31,717 bases of DNA from a virus (IMGVR_UViG_3300037480_000032:1-31717); one strand, 5' to 3'; counted from the stretch's first letter, positions 1 through 7,785 are shown. Program-made: numbers and translations. The notes: generated by a model not told the origin, from the letters alone.

Positions 1-216
1 AACAAGGACAATCCCAATCTTCCTGCTTGTTGTCATGTTGTACCTATTTTATATGAGGGTATGCTAGAAGCAGACACGATTGAAGTGTTATTACAGGAAC
101 TAAAAGATAATGTAGAAGCCGGAGAGACTCCTGAAGGAGTAATTGTATACTATCATGCTTTTAGAAAGTATACAAAGCATACTATTATCAGTCCAAACGG
201 TAAGTGGTGTAAATGA
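1..216 (+). CDS. C-terminal end of a ligase-like (nucleotidyltransferase) protein, partial
   Basis: The reading frame is open from the first base and ends at TGA 214-216, so only the last 71 codons are present. The visible residues include VVPILYEG, then PEGVIVYY followed by FRKYTKHT. An EG-V-V motif followed about ten residues later by a K-x-x-K stretch resembles motifs IV and V of ATP-dependent DNA/RNA ligases (covalent nucleotidyltransferases). The position just before a DNA polymerase fits a replication or repair ligase. The catalytic lysine motif (KxDG) would lie upstream, outside the window, so the call rests on the C-terminal pattern alone. It could be another phage protein with a similar ending. 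Confidence 0.5.
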   Translation, partial: NKDNPNLPACCHVVPILYEGMLEADTIEVLLQELKDNVEAGETPEGVIVYYHAFRKYTKHTIISPNGKWCK

Positions 217-227
217 TAGGAGGAAAT

Positions 228-374
228 ATGAGAGGAACAGTGGCGAAAAAACTGAGGAAGGTAGCTAGGTTGTTATACATCAATGGTGGTATGGCAAGAC
301 AAGCCTTTGGTGGAGACGAAAGAACAATCTATAGAACATTAAAAAGAAATTATAAGAGGGGAATTAATGCATGA
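228..374 (+). CDS. 48-aa basic protein, unknown function
   Basis: ATG at 228 follows a strong AGGAGG Shine-Dalgarno sequence at about 218-223. The product is 48 residues, very rich in Arg and Lys, and reads MRGTVAKKLRKVARLLY at its start. It has no cysteines and no membrane segment. The middle (GGMARQAFGGDERTIYR) looks helix-turn-helix-like but is too short to assign. The 3' end overlaps the start of the DNA polymerase gene by 8 bases, which suggests translational coupling. A nucleic-acid-binding accessory of replication is possible by charge and context only. Confidence 0.6.
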   Translation: MRGTVAKKLRKVARLLYINGGMARQAFGGDERTIYRTLKRNYKRGINA

Positions 375-2205
375 TTACGAATTACCAGAGCATATTGCTC
401 ATCCAAATCCAGAAATATACTTAGGAGAAAATTATGAAAGTGTCGATCTCGAAACCACTAACCTTGAAAAAGGTAGTGCTCTCAATGAACGGAACAAGCT
501 CATTCTCACTTGCGGCGGGAACAGAGGACGGGGGTACAACAGTTGGTGGGGTAATGAATACCAAGCAAATGAACAACTTGAAAGCATTAATGCAGCAGCT
601 TTTATCATCGCACACAACGCTAAGTTTGAACTCCAATGGTTCAAAAGAGCAGGAGCAGACATCTCCTCCATCATCGTCTGGGACACCATGGTCGCAGAAA
701 ACGTCATTGCAGGGAATCGCAGATGGCCGCTTGATTTACAATCCGTCGCTAGGCGCTATGGAGTGGGTGGTAAGCAAAATGTCGTAAGCTTAATGATTAA
801 AGCAGGAGTATGTCCAAGTGAAATACCTAGAGAATGGTTGGAAGAGTATTGCATACAAGATGTCGTATTGGCTGAAAGAATCTTCAGGAAGCAACTACAG
901 TATTGCATTGAGAATAATCTGCTCGCTGTTGTGTATAGCAGGTGTCTCCTTACTCCTGTACTTAGCGATATTGAGTTCAATGGGATATGTTTAGATAAAC
1001 AATTAGTACAGGAGGAATATACAGAAAATGTCAGAGAATACCTCAAACTTAATACCTGTCTTGAACAGTTCTCTGGAGGACTTAACTGGAATAGTCCGCC
1101 ACAAGTGGCCTCATTCATCTATGACGAACTACGTTTTGCTGAGCCTAAAGACTGGCGAGGTAATCCCATTAGAACAGACACAGGTAAGCGTTCAGCGAGC
1201 GCAGAGAATATTAAAAGATTGCAGGCACGTAATAAACGCCAAAGAGAATTCATTGAAATCTATGCTAAAAGAAACAAAATAAAATCATTATTGCAGAAGA
1301 ACTTAGAATTCTTTAAGGGTGTTGTAGATGAAAAGGAGGGAATATTTAAGGCAAATTTTAACCAATGTATTGCTAGAACACATAGGCTAACCTCTTCAGG
1401 AAGACCTATAAAGTTTGAGCAATTTCCTAAACCAAAATCAGTGCAGTTTCAAAACTTGCCCAGAGCATGTAAGCCTTTGTTTAGGGCTAGGTATGAAGGC
1501 TGGCTAATAGGAGAAACCGATGGAGCACAACTTGAATTTAGAGTTGCTGCGTTTCTTGGGAATGATACTACAGCAGCAAGTGACATCAGAGAAGGATTTG
1601 ATGTACATAATTACTCGGCTGAAATCCTTGGATGTTCAAGACAAGAGGCTAAAGCTTATACCTTCAAACCTTTATACGGAGGTAGAAGTGGCACTGAGCG
1701 CCAACAAGAATATTATAGATCATTTAGAGAAAAATATAATGGAATTGCGACAACACAAAAAGGCTGGGTAGATACAGTAGTGGGGGATAAACAACTAACA
1801 ACAATAACAGGGCTGGTGTTTTACTGGCCTGACACTAAAATACAGAGGAGTGGCTATGTAACAAACAACGAGAGCATACATAATTATCCAGTGCAGAGTT
1901 TTGCGACAGCAGATATAATTCCCATAGCTGTAGTGTACCAATATCATAGGATGAGAGCAGCTAATATGGAGAGTTTCATGGTGAATACAGTACATGATAG
2001 TAGTATTTGTGAAATAAATCCAAAAGAAAGGGAACTTTTTGAGAGTATTGCTGTCAAAGCATATACTTCAGATGTTTATGAGTATCTGAGAAAGGTGTAC
2101 GGGATTGAATTTGATATACCACTGGGAGCAGGAGTTAAAATAGGAACCCATTGGGGAACCGGAGAAGAAATAAAACATGAATTAGAGCCTAAGGAGGCAG
2201 CATGA
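367..2205 (+). CDS. Family A DNA polymerase with 3'-5' exonuclease domain
   Basis: This is the phage replicative polymerase (612 aa; no 5' nuclease domain, as usual in phages). The exonuclease half shows Exo I as D27-L-E29, Exo II around HNAKFE (residues 83-88) and Exo III as YCIQD (161-165), so it is a DEDDy-type proofreader. The polymerase half shows motif A D385-GAQL-E390 with R392, motif B R425-x3-K429-x3-F433-x3-YG (437-438), and motif C VHD (542-544). Two departures are visible: Exo II has Glu88 where Asp is usual, and motif C reads VHDSS rather than VHDE. ATG 367 is preceded by AGAGGGG at 355-361. The next gene starts within its stop codon (ATGA), indicating coupled translation. Confidence 0.96.
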   Translation: MHDYELPEHIAHPNPEIYLGENYESVDLETTNLEKGSALNERNKLILTCGGNRGRGYNSWWGNEYQANEQLESINAAAFIIAHNAKFELQWFKRAGADISSIIVWDTMVAENVIAGNRRWPLDLQSVARRYGVGGKQNVVSLMIKAGVCPSEIPREWLEEYCIQDVVLAERIFRKQLQYCIENNLLAVVYSRCLLTPVLSDIEFNGICLDKQLVQEEYTENVREYLKLNTCLEQFSGGLNWNSPPQVASFIYDELRFAEPKDWRGNPIRTDTGKRSASAENIKRLQARNKRQREFIEIYAKRNKIKSLLQKNLEFFKGVVDEKEGIFKANFNQCIARTHRLTSSGRPIKFEQFPKPKSVQFQNLPRACKPLFRARYEGWLIGETDGAQLEFRVAAFLGNDTTAASDIREGFDVHNYSAEILGCSRQEAKAYTFKPLYGGRSGTERQQEYYRSFREKYNGIATTQKGWVDTVVGDKQLTTITGLVFYWPDTKIQRSGYVTNNESIHNYPVQSFATADIIPIAVVYQYHRMRAANMESFMVNTVHDSSICEINPKERELFESIAVKAYTSDVYEYLRKVYGIEFDIPLGAGVKIGTHWGTGEEIKHELEPKEAA

Positions 2206-2396
2206 CAATAGATAAAATAGTAGGCAAGCTTAGTAAGATGGCAGAACAGCTTAATGTATTAGCTGATGAAGAGCTTGTCAAAGTAATTAGTGCTGAGAAT
2301 GAAATAGAAAGGCAGCAAGGAAACAAATACCTAGCTAACCAAGAGGCTGAACGAGCACTACGCATTAGTAAGAATATTCAAACATTAATAAACTAA
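2202..2396 (+). CDS. 64-aa helical protein, unknown
   Basis: ATG 2202 overlaps the polymerase TGA by four bases, and GGAGG (2193-2197) lies just upstream. The 64-residue product is charged, without cysteine or membrane segment. Its heptad-like pattern of Leu/Ile/Val (KIVGKLSKMAEQLNVL at residues 5-20, then alternating acidic and basic residues) predicts a short coiled coil. It sits between the polymerase and a putative single-stranded DNA-binding protein, so an accessory role in replication is a reasonable guess, but no family is recognised. Confidence 0.65.
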   Translation: MTIDKIVGKLSKMAEQLNVLADEELVKVISAENEIERQQGNKYLANQEAERALRISKNIQTLIN

Positions 2397-2405
2397 GGAG
2401 AATAT

Positions 2406-2885
2406 ATGAACACAGCAAAAGGTAATGTAGAAGTAATTAGTGAACGAGCAGCAGGTAAAGGCACAGCCTTTAATTTTAAACTAGATGATGGAGAGTGGTA
2501 TAGCTATGGCTTTAAGGCTCCTAAGTTTAAGAGGGGAGACTTTGTAGAGTTTGAATTTAGTGGTCAGTATAAGAATGTAGATGTTGAGAGTGTTCTTATT
2601 AAGGCAGGAGCCGAGCAGCCTACAGCAAGTAAAGCTAAGGGCGGTACAGATTGGGAAGCTAAAGACAAGCGTATCACTTATCTAGCAGCACGTAACTCTG
2701 CTATTGCAGCAGTGACACTGTTGATTGACGCAGGTGCTATTAAGATTGGTACTAAGGAAGCAGATAAGTATGCCATTGTAACAGGGGCTATTGATAAGAT
2801 TGCTGGAGAATATTTCCAAAAGTCTTGGGCTAATACAGACTATGTAGCAGAAGAAAAACAACAAGAGAAACATGACGAGGACTAA
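2406..2885 (+). CDS. Putative single-stranded DNA-binding protein
   Basis: 159 aa. The N-terminal part (about 1-65) is beta-rich, with alternating hydrophobic strands (GNVEVISE, AFNFKLDDGEWYSYGF, GDFVEFEFSGQYKNVDVESV), as in an OB fold. A helical region follows (about 95-140), and the end is strongly acidic and Gln/Glu-rich (EEKQQEKHDED). An OB-like body with an acidic tail next to the DNA polymerase is the architecture of phage SSBs such as T7 gp2.5, where the tail contacts polymerase and helicase. No specific motif confirms it. Start ATG 2406 has AAGGAG at 2395-2400. Confidence 0.55.
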   Translation: MNTAKGNVEVISERAAGKGTAFNFKLDDGEWYSYGFKAPKFKRGDFVEFEFSGQYKNVDVESVLIKAGAEQPTASKAKGGTDWEAKDKRITYLAARNSAIAAVTLLIDAGAIKIGTKEADKYAIVTGAIDKIAGEYFQKSWANTDYVAEEKQQEKHDED

Positions 2886-2886
2886 T

Positions 2887-3138
2887 ATGAGCTTATTTGA
2901 AAACGAGAACTATAAAGTAGTGGTAGGGGAGAGTATTGATTATGATGGCCCCACAAAACCAAGACTGCTTTACCAAATAGTCAATACAAAAACAGATGTA
3001 ATTGAACGAGAGGACTTTATGTATCCCTCTGCTGTAGATATAGCTAGACGCCTGAACGAAGATGTTATGGCAATAGAGCTTGATCTTAAAGACGAGGATG
3101 TTCTTGATCAATTAGTGGAGGAAGGTGTAGCCCACTAA
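2887..3138 (+). CDS. 83-aa conserved-looking phage protein, unknown
   Basis: The chosen start is ATG 2887 (MSLFENENYKVV), which has GAGG at 2877-2880 at normal spacing. An upstream in-frame ATG at 2872 lies inside the preceding gene and has no Shine-Dalgarno sequence. The protein is small, acidic and mixed alpha/beta; its N-terminal half reads like a beta sheet (YKVVVGES, RLLYQIVNTKTDVIE) and the C-terminal half is helical. No catalytic motif is seen. It is the last coding gene before the tmRNA-like RNA at 3145. Confidence 0.7.
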   Translation: MSLFENENYKVVVGESIDYDGPTKPRLLYQIVNTKTDVIEREDFMYPSAVDIARRLNEDVMAIELDLKDEDVLDQLVEEGVAH

Positions 3139-3144
3139 AAGTTT

Positions 3145-3221
3145 GGGGCTGGATTGGTTTCGACTTCTGTAAAACCTACGGGTAGCAGGAGGACTTGGGT
3201 TCGATTCCCAACAGCTCCACA
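3145..3221 (+). ncRNA. Miniature tmRNA-like RNA: tRNA-like domain without the mRNA-like domain
   Basis: GGGGCUG (3145-3151) pairs with CAGCUCC (3212-3218), including a G-U wobble at the third pair, followed by A3219 as discriminator. These are the alanine-tRNA-synthetase determinants, and the stem is the same as in E. coli tmRNA. The next 13 nt (3152-3164) contain GGUUUCGAC, the tmRNA D-loop-like signature. The T arm is perfect: UUGGG/CCCAA (3195-3199 with 3207-3211) around loop UUCGAUU, preceded by GGAC as in tmRNA. The P2 helix UUCUG/CAGGA (3165-3169 with 3186-3190) is closed by a short hairpin (ACC-UACG-GGU) instead of the tag ORF and pseudoknots. CCA is not encoded (C-A-U follows A3219). 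No D stem or anticodon arm can be folded, so it is not an ordinary tRNA. It lies in a 100-base gap between co-directional genes, with no promoter of its own visible. Confidence 0.82.
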
Positions 3222-3238
3222 TTTTAATAGGAGGATAT

Positions 3239-4093
3239 ATGAAAGCTTTGATTGACGGGGACATTATCCTCTATGCATGTGGCTTTGCAGCCCAACATAA
3301 ATACTATCGTGTGCGTCCTGTAGCTTGGCGTGACAGCGATAATTATTTGGAAGAGTTTAGATATAAGAAGGAAGCTAAAGCATGGATAGAGGGACTTGAG
3401 GACGGCCTAGAGATATATACTAGAGACGATATAGAACCACTCTCTCATGCTGTACAAAATATAGATGTCTTAATAAAAAGAATAATGAAGGAGACAGGTA
3501 GTGACAGCTACAATATTTATCTTACTGGTAGTGATAATTTTCGCGATGAATTGGTAGATTATTATAAGAAGAATCGTGATCCAACACACAAGCCTTATTG
3601 GTATAAGGAGCTTAAAGAATATTTGATTGAATGTTATGATGCAATAGTAGTGGATGGACAGGAAGCTGATGATGCTATGGGTATAGCTCAGATGAAAGGA
3701 ATGAACAGCTTTGATATATTATCTCATGGAACCGAGTATCCCACTATCATCTGCACAACAGATAAAGACCTGAACATGATACCTGGGTGGCATTATAATT
3801 GGCAGAAGGATAAGAAGTATTGGGTGACTGAAGAAGGAGCTACCCGCTCATTCTATTTCCAACTACTAACGGGTGACAGCACAGATAATATTAAGGGTGT
3901 TGCTGGAATAGGATTTAAAGGAGCGGAGAGGATACTATCTAGGATGGAGACAGAAAAAGAAATGTTCATTGCTGTCGAGAAATCCTATCAAGATTTGTAT
4001 GGAACATGGGAGGGTACTAAATTTATGGAAGAGAACGTAGCCTTATTGTGGATACGACGAGAGGAGGATATGGGATGGGAACAGCCGAAGTAG
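3239..4093 (+). CDS. 5'-3' exonuclease (FEN/PIN family, T7 gp6-like role)
   Basis: 284 aa. FEN-family metal-binding motifs appear in order: LIDGDIILY (4-12), GQEADDAMG (140-148; E142, D144, D145), TTDKDL (173-178; D175, D177) and TGDSTDNIKG (211-220; D213, D216). The last is followed by the helix-three-turn-helix segment GVAGIGFKGAERIL (220-233). This enzyme family removes 5' flaps and RNA primers, and in T7-like phages also degrades host DNA and helps recombination. The start has GGAGG at 3230-3234. It lies directly downstream of the tmRNA-like RNA, so both are probably on one transcript. Confidence 0.93.
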   Translation: MKALIDGDIILYACGFAAQHKYYRVRPVAWRDSDNYLEEFRYKKEAKAWIEGLEDGLEIYTRDDIEPLSHAVQNIDVLIKRIMKETGSDSYNIYLTGSDNFRDELVDYYKKNRDPTHKPYWYKELKEYLIECYDAIVVDGQEADDAMGIAQMKGMNSFDILSHGTEYPTIICTTDKDLNMIPGWHYNWQKDKKYWVTEEGATRSFYFQLLTGDSTDNIKGVAGIGFKGAERILSRMETEKEMFIAVEKSYQDLYGTWEGTKFMEENVALLWIRREEDMGWEQPK

Positions 4094-4263
4094 AAGAACG
4101 TATTACAAATCTATATCGTACCATTAGTGGGGGTCGTAAATTAGCTGAGAGAAATAAAGATCACAGGATGGTAGATACCTTTCTACATTTAAAAGATAAT
4201 TTAATGATGCTTGATAAAGCACTAGGAACTAATGTCTATGGCCAAAAAAACTCCGCCCTTTAA
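4075..4263 (+). CDS. 62-aa helical protein, unknown
   Basis: The start is taken at ATG 4075 because GAGGAGG (4061-4067) stands seven bases before it; the frame stays open upstream to a GTG at 4048 that lacks such a site. The gene overlaps the 3' end of the exonuclease gene. The product is highly charged and predicted to be all helical (AEVEERITNLYRTISGGRKL, then KDNLMMLDKAL). No motif identifies a function. Confidence 0.6.
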   Translation: MGTAEVEERITNLYRTISGGRKLAERNKDHRMVDTFLHLKDNLMMLDKALGTNVYGQKNSAL

Positions 4264-4597
4264 AGAATATGAAGAATGGACTACGGCTAAATTCTGGAGC
4301 TTTATACGTAGTGGTCTTAGACAGAAGTGGATGCGTTGGCCTCCACGATTTCAAGTGTTACAAGCATGTCGTAAGACAGTGAAGGGAAAGAGACACAAAT
4401 ACGAATATAAATGTTCTAAGTGTAAGAAGTGGTTTAAGGCTAAGGAAGTGGAAGTAGATCATAAGAAACCATGTGGAGCTTTGAAAGACTACAAAGACCT
4501 ACCAGCTTTCACTAAGAGAATGTTTGTAGGGGTAAAGAAACTCCGTGTAGTATGTAAACCGTGTCACAAAATAATAACAAATGAGGAGAGAAAATGA
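4232..4597 (+). CDS. HNH endonuclease-like zinc protein
   Basis: 121 aa from ATG 4232; an alternative ATG lies at 4238, and TAGGA at 4223-4227 could serve either. The C-terminal half carries two zinc knuckle pairs, C-x2-C (KCSKC) and C-x2-C (VCKPCH), bracketing VDHKKPCG. This is the beta-beta-alpha-metal arrangement of HNH nucleases: the DH supplies the general base, and the final H of CKPCH is the second metal ligand. The N-terminal 60 residues are basic and aromatic (TTAKFWSFIRSGLRQKWMRW), probably DNA-contacting. It may be a homing-type nuclease or a replication or packaging nuclease. It overlaps both neighbours, so it looks integrated in the operon. Confidence 0.8.
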   Translation: MSMAKKTPPFKEYEEWTTAKFWSFIRSGLRQKWMRWPPRFQVLQACRKTVKGKRHKYEYKCSKCKKWFKAKEVEVDHKKPCGALKDYKDLPAFTKRMFVGVKKLRVVCKPCHKIITNEERK

Positions 4598-4836
4598 ATG
4601 GTGGGTATGTAGAAGACTACGAAAGCATCTATGGATGCTTTCGATGCGGAGCTATCCTTGCTGATGTAGAAGAAGGCGATGATGCTTTCGCTAAATGCAG
4701 TGAGTGTGGAGAACATAGTGTTATAAATTTCATACACGCTCTAGATTTAATTAATGATTTACATTTAAAGGGGTTGGTAAAAATAAAACAAGAAGAAACC
4801 TTGGAGGATTTTAGTGATTATATTGACGAAGAATAA
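4594..4836 (+). CDS. Zinc-ribbon small protein
   Basis: 80 aa, start overlapping the preceding stop (ATGA at 4594-4597), with GAGGAG upstream. Two CxxC knuckles about 20 residues apart (YGCFRCGAIL and AKCSECGEH) form a rubredoxin/zinc-ribbon-like domain; the rest is acidic (ETLEDFSDYIDEE at the end). Similar small zinc-ribbon proteins are common in phage replication operons and act in protein or nucleic-acid contacts, but the target here is unknown. It overlaps the start of the metallophosphoesterase gene. Confidence 0.65.
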   Translation: MNGGYVEDYESIYGCFRCGAILADVEEGDDAFAKCSECGEHSVINFIHALDLINDLHLKGLVKIKQEETLEDFSDYIDEE

Positions 4837-5623
4837 ATATCCAATAACAATAGCAATAGGAGATCCTCATGCTACACCTGGAGTTAGTAATGAGAGATTT
4901 GAAGCATTGGGCAATCTTATAGCAGAACTACAACCAGATAATATTGCTCAGATGGGAGACTTCACTACACTAGACTCTATATCATTTCATAATCTTAAGA
5001 GCTTAGTGATGCGTGAGGGAATGCGACTGTCTGATGATATAGAAGCAGCTAAGGATGCTTATGATAAAATGATGGCTGGTATTATTAAATACAACAGTTC
5101 TCGTACTAGGATCAAGAAGAAACACTACAAACCAAACAAGTATTGGCTTAATGGTAATCACGAAGACAGGGCTTGGCGCTACATACAAGACAAGCCAGAA
5201 CTACAGGGGTTTGTACCAGCTACAGACTTTGTAGGAGCAGAGGAAGATGGCTGGGAACTTGTTCCCTATCGTAAAAAGATACAAATAGAGGGCACGTATT
5301 TCACCCATATACCCATGAACAGACGTATTAACCAACCAATTAGCGGTGAGTATGTATGTAAACGTGCAGCCTTGATGCACAATAAGAGTGTAGTGTTTGG
5401 ACATACACACAGGTATGGTATTGCTGACGACAAGAAGGAAGGAGGCCAGCTTGTACAAGGTATAAATATTGGGTGGTTTGGGGATCATGTCCCACATTAT
5501 GTTGAGGGTAATGAAGGTACTTGTGATTGGTGGGATGGTGTTGTTGTGTTGACACATATTGGAGACGGGCAAGTGATTACATCTCCCTTGGACATGAAGA
5601 CATTAAAGAGAGATTACTTATGA
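4814..5623 (+). CDS. Calcineurin-like metallophosphoesterase
   Basis: 269 aa. The dimetal phosphoesterase motifs are complete: GDPHA (16-20; D17, H19), MGDF (47-50; D49), NGNHED (113-118) and FGHTHR (195-200). The start is a GTG at 4814 with GGAGG at 4803-4807; no better ATG is available. Family members hydrolyse phosphate mono- or diesters, including nucleic-acid 3' ends, cyclic nucleotides and 5' caps. The substrate cannot be told here. It lies between DNA-metabolism genes and RNR, so a role in nucleic-acid or nucleotide processing, or in defeating nucleotide-signalling defences, is possible. Confidence 0.9.
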   Translation: MIILTKNKYPITIAIGDPHATPGVSNERFEALGNLIAELQPDNIAQMGDFTTLDSISFHNLKSLVMREGMRLSDDIEAAKDAYDKMMAGIIKYNSSRTRIKKKHYKPNKYWLNGNHEDRAWRYIQDKPELQGFVPATDFVGAEEDGWELVPYRKKIQIEGTYFTHIPMNRRINQPISGEYVCKRAALMHNKSVVFGHTHRYGIADDKKEGGQLVQGINIGWFGDHVPHYVEGNEGTCDWWDGVVVLTHIGDGQVITSPLDMKTLKRDYL

Positions 5624-5832
5624 CAATAATAGATTATTGGGGAGTGAGGCTTAGGAAATTAGCAGAAGGATTTGTAGACATATATGCTGATAGTCCAGAG
5701 GACGCAGCTAAATACTTACGTGAGCAGGGGGTGAAGCAGAGTCAATACGCAGACTTGAGGCCAGTGATACGGCAGGTGTTTAAAGAGAGAGGATGGAATT
5801 ATCCTAATGAAAATAAAGAGGATATAAAATAA
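5620..5832 (+). CDS. 70-aa protein, unknown
   Basis: ATG 5620 overlaps the TGA of the phosphoesterase by four bases, so translation is probably coupled; the local Shine-Dalgarno sequence is only AAAGAGAG. The in-frame sequence upstream of this ATG lies inside the preceding gene and was excluded. The product is helical and charged (YADSPEDAAKYLREQGVKQ, then VIRQVFKERGW). No family is recognised. Its position immediately before the RNR gene is the only functional hint. Confidence 0.6.
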   Translation: MTIIDYWGVRLRKLAEGFVDIYADSPEDAAKYLREQGVKQSQYADLRPVIRQVFKERGWNYPNENKEDIK

Positions 5833-5836
5833 TAAT

Positions 5837-7777
5837 ATGGCAGAGAATGAAATGAACGACTATCAGACGTACATTCACAAGAGTAGATATGCTAGATGGA
5901 GAGATGATTTAGGGCGTAGAGAAACATGGGAGGAGACTGTTGATAGGTATACAGAATTTTTTCATAGAAAGCGTAATATTTTTTTAGACGAAGATGGACA
6001 TGAAATTCTAGATGAGTGTAGGGAGGCTATTCTAAACCTAGAAGTGATGCCTTCGATGAGATGTTTAATGACAGCAGGGCCAGCATTAGAAAGAGATAAT
6101 GTAGCAGGATATAATTGTAGCTATGTAGCTGTGGATAATCAACGTGTGTTTGATGAAATCTTATATGTATTATGCTGTGGCACAGGTGTTGGGTTTAGTG
6201 TTGAGAGACAGTACATTCAAAAACTTCCAGAAATAGCAGAAGAGTTTCACGATACAGATACAATTATTGTTGTTAGAGACAGTAAGATTGGATGGTCTAA
6301 AGCTTACAGAGAACTTGTCTCTATGTTATATAATGGTCAGATTCCTAAGTGGGATGTTAGTAGGGTGAGACCAGCGGGATCAATACTAAAAACTTTTGGT
6401 GGTAGGGCTAGTGGTCCTGAGCCACTAGAAGAACTGTTTAGATTCACAATAGAGGTGTTTAGGAATGCTCAAGGTAGAAAACTTACATCATTGGAATGCC
6501 ACGATATTGTGTGTAAAGTTGCGGACATCGTTGTTGTCGGTGGGGTGCGACGAAGTGCTCTCATTAGTCTTTCTAATCTCACTGATGAGAGGATGCGTGT
6601 AGCTAAGAGTGGTGCTTGGTGGGAAGCCAATCCACAAAGAGCGTTAGCTAATAATAGTGTATGTTATACAGAGAAACCAGATGTTAATGTATTTTTAAAG
6701 GAGGGGCTTGCATTATATGAATCAAAATCTGGAGAAAGAGGAATTTTTAGTAGGCCAGCAGCTCAAAGAACTGTTGAGAGAAGTGGTAGAAGAGATGTCG
6801 CATTTGAATTCGGTACGAATCCTTGCTCGGAAATTATCCTCCGATCTAAACAATTCTGTAACCTTACAGAAGTCATTGTGCGTCCTGAAGATACCTTTGA
6901 TAGCCTCAAGCGGAAGGTACGACTTGCAACTATCCTTGGCACTTTACAAAGTACCCTCATTAACTTTAGATATTTAAGTAGGGAATGGCAACGAAATACA
7001 GAAGAAGAGAGATTGTTAGGTGTTAGTCTTACAGGTATTATGGATCACCCCACATTAAGTGGACAATATTGGGGAAATGGTGAGCCTCTAACTAAAGAGG
7101 ATACTGTTTTACAACAAATGTTACAAGAACTAAAGGAGGTGGCAATTGAAACAAACGCTGAATGGGCTGATAAGCTCGGTATTGGACGTTCTACTGCTAT
7201 TACTTGTGTTAAGCCTTCTGGCACTGTTAGTCAGTTGGTTGATTCCTCTAGTGGTATTCACCCTCGTTATAGCCAGTGGTACATACGGACTGTCCGTACT
7301 GATAAGAAAGACCCGATCTATTCTTTCCTCAAAGATCAAGGAGTGGAAGTCGAGGACGCGATAGATAAGGAAGGTAGTACAGCAGTGTTTAGCTTTCCAA
7401 TGAAAGCTCCTGAAGGGAGTGTAATGAGGAATGATGTATCTGCTATGGAGCAGTTAGAACTGTGGAAGATATATGCTGAGCATTGGTGTGAGCATAAACC
7501 TTCCATCACTGTCTATTATAGAGACGAAGAGTTTCCTAAAATACAGGCATGGATATATGAAAATTTTGATATATGCAGTGGGATTTCTTTTCTTCCGCAC
7601 AGTGATCATGTATATAAACAGGCTCCCTATCAAGAAATAACTGAAGAGGAATATCTTGTACTATGCGAGGCTATGCCTGCTGAAATTAACTGGGAAGACC
7701 TTACGGATTACGAACAAGAGGATCGTACAATTGGTAGTCAGGAATTGGCATGCGCTGGAGGAGCATGTGAGATATGA
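5837..7777 (+). CDS. Adenosylcobalamin-dependent (class II) ribonucleotide reductase
   Basis: 646 aa, of the monomeric NrdJ/RTPR type. Key motifs are NCSY (C94, redox cysteine), FGTNPCSE (C330, thiyl-radical cysteine), CNLTE (C341, second redox cysteine; the 11-residue spacing matches C408/C419 of L. leichmannii RTPR), KPSGTVSQ in the active-site barrel and a C-terminal LACAGGACEI tail with C639 and C644 that would re-reduce the active site. It converts ribonucleotides to deoxyribonucleotides using coenzyme B12, with no oxygen need and no second subunit. It is about 90 residues shorter than the classic Lactobacillus enzyme. It is the last gene of the operon, directly before a strong terminator. 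Confidence 0.94.
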   Translation: MAENEMNDYQTYIHKSRYARWRDDLGRRETWEETVDRYTEFFHRKRNIFLDEDGHEILDECREAILNLEVMPSMRCLMTAGPALERDNVAGYNCSYVAVDNQRVFDEILYVLCCGTGVGFSVERQYIQKLPEIAEEFHDTDTIIVVRDSKIGWSKAYRELVSMLYNGQIPKWDVSRVRPAGSILKTFGGRASGPEPLEELFRFTIEVFRNAQGRKLTSLECHDIVCKVADIVVVGGVRRSALISLSNLTDERMRVAKSGAWWEANPQRALANNSVCYTEKPDVNVFLKEGLALYESKSGERGIFSRPAAQRTVERSGRRDVAFEFGTNPCSEIILRSKQFCNLTEVIVRPEDTFDSLKRKVRLATILGTLQSTLINFRYLSREWQRNTEEERLLGVSLTGIMDHPTLSGQYWGNGEPLTKEDTVLQQMLQELKEVAIETNAEWADKLGIGRSTAITCVKPSGTVSQLVDSSSGIHPRYSQWYIRTVRTDKKDPIYSFLKDQGVEVEDAIDKEGSTAVFSFPMKAPEGSVMRNDVSAMEQLELWKIYAEHWCEHKPSITVYYRDEEFPKIQAWIYENFDICSGISFLPHSDHVYKQAPYQEITEEEYLVLCEAMPAEINWEDLTDYEQEDRTIGSQELACAGGACEI

Positions 7778-7785
7778 TTAAAATT

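Noticed and set aside
2872-2886. Upstream ATG for the 83-aa protein
   Set aside because: It lies inside the preceding gene without a ribosome-binding site; ATG 2887 has one.
3145-3221. Reading the RNA as an ordinary tRNA
   Set aside because: Acceptor and T arms fit, but no D stem and no 5-bp anticodon stem with a 7-nt loop can be drawn in the middle. The 5' segment matches the tmRNA D-loop signature instead.
3191-3221. Attachment-site remnant of an element integrated in ssrA
   Set aside because: An att remnant would carry only the 3' end of tmRNA. Here the 5' end is also present and pairs with it, and no integrase is in the window. It cannot be fully excluded without the host ssrA sequence.
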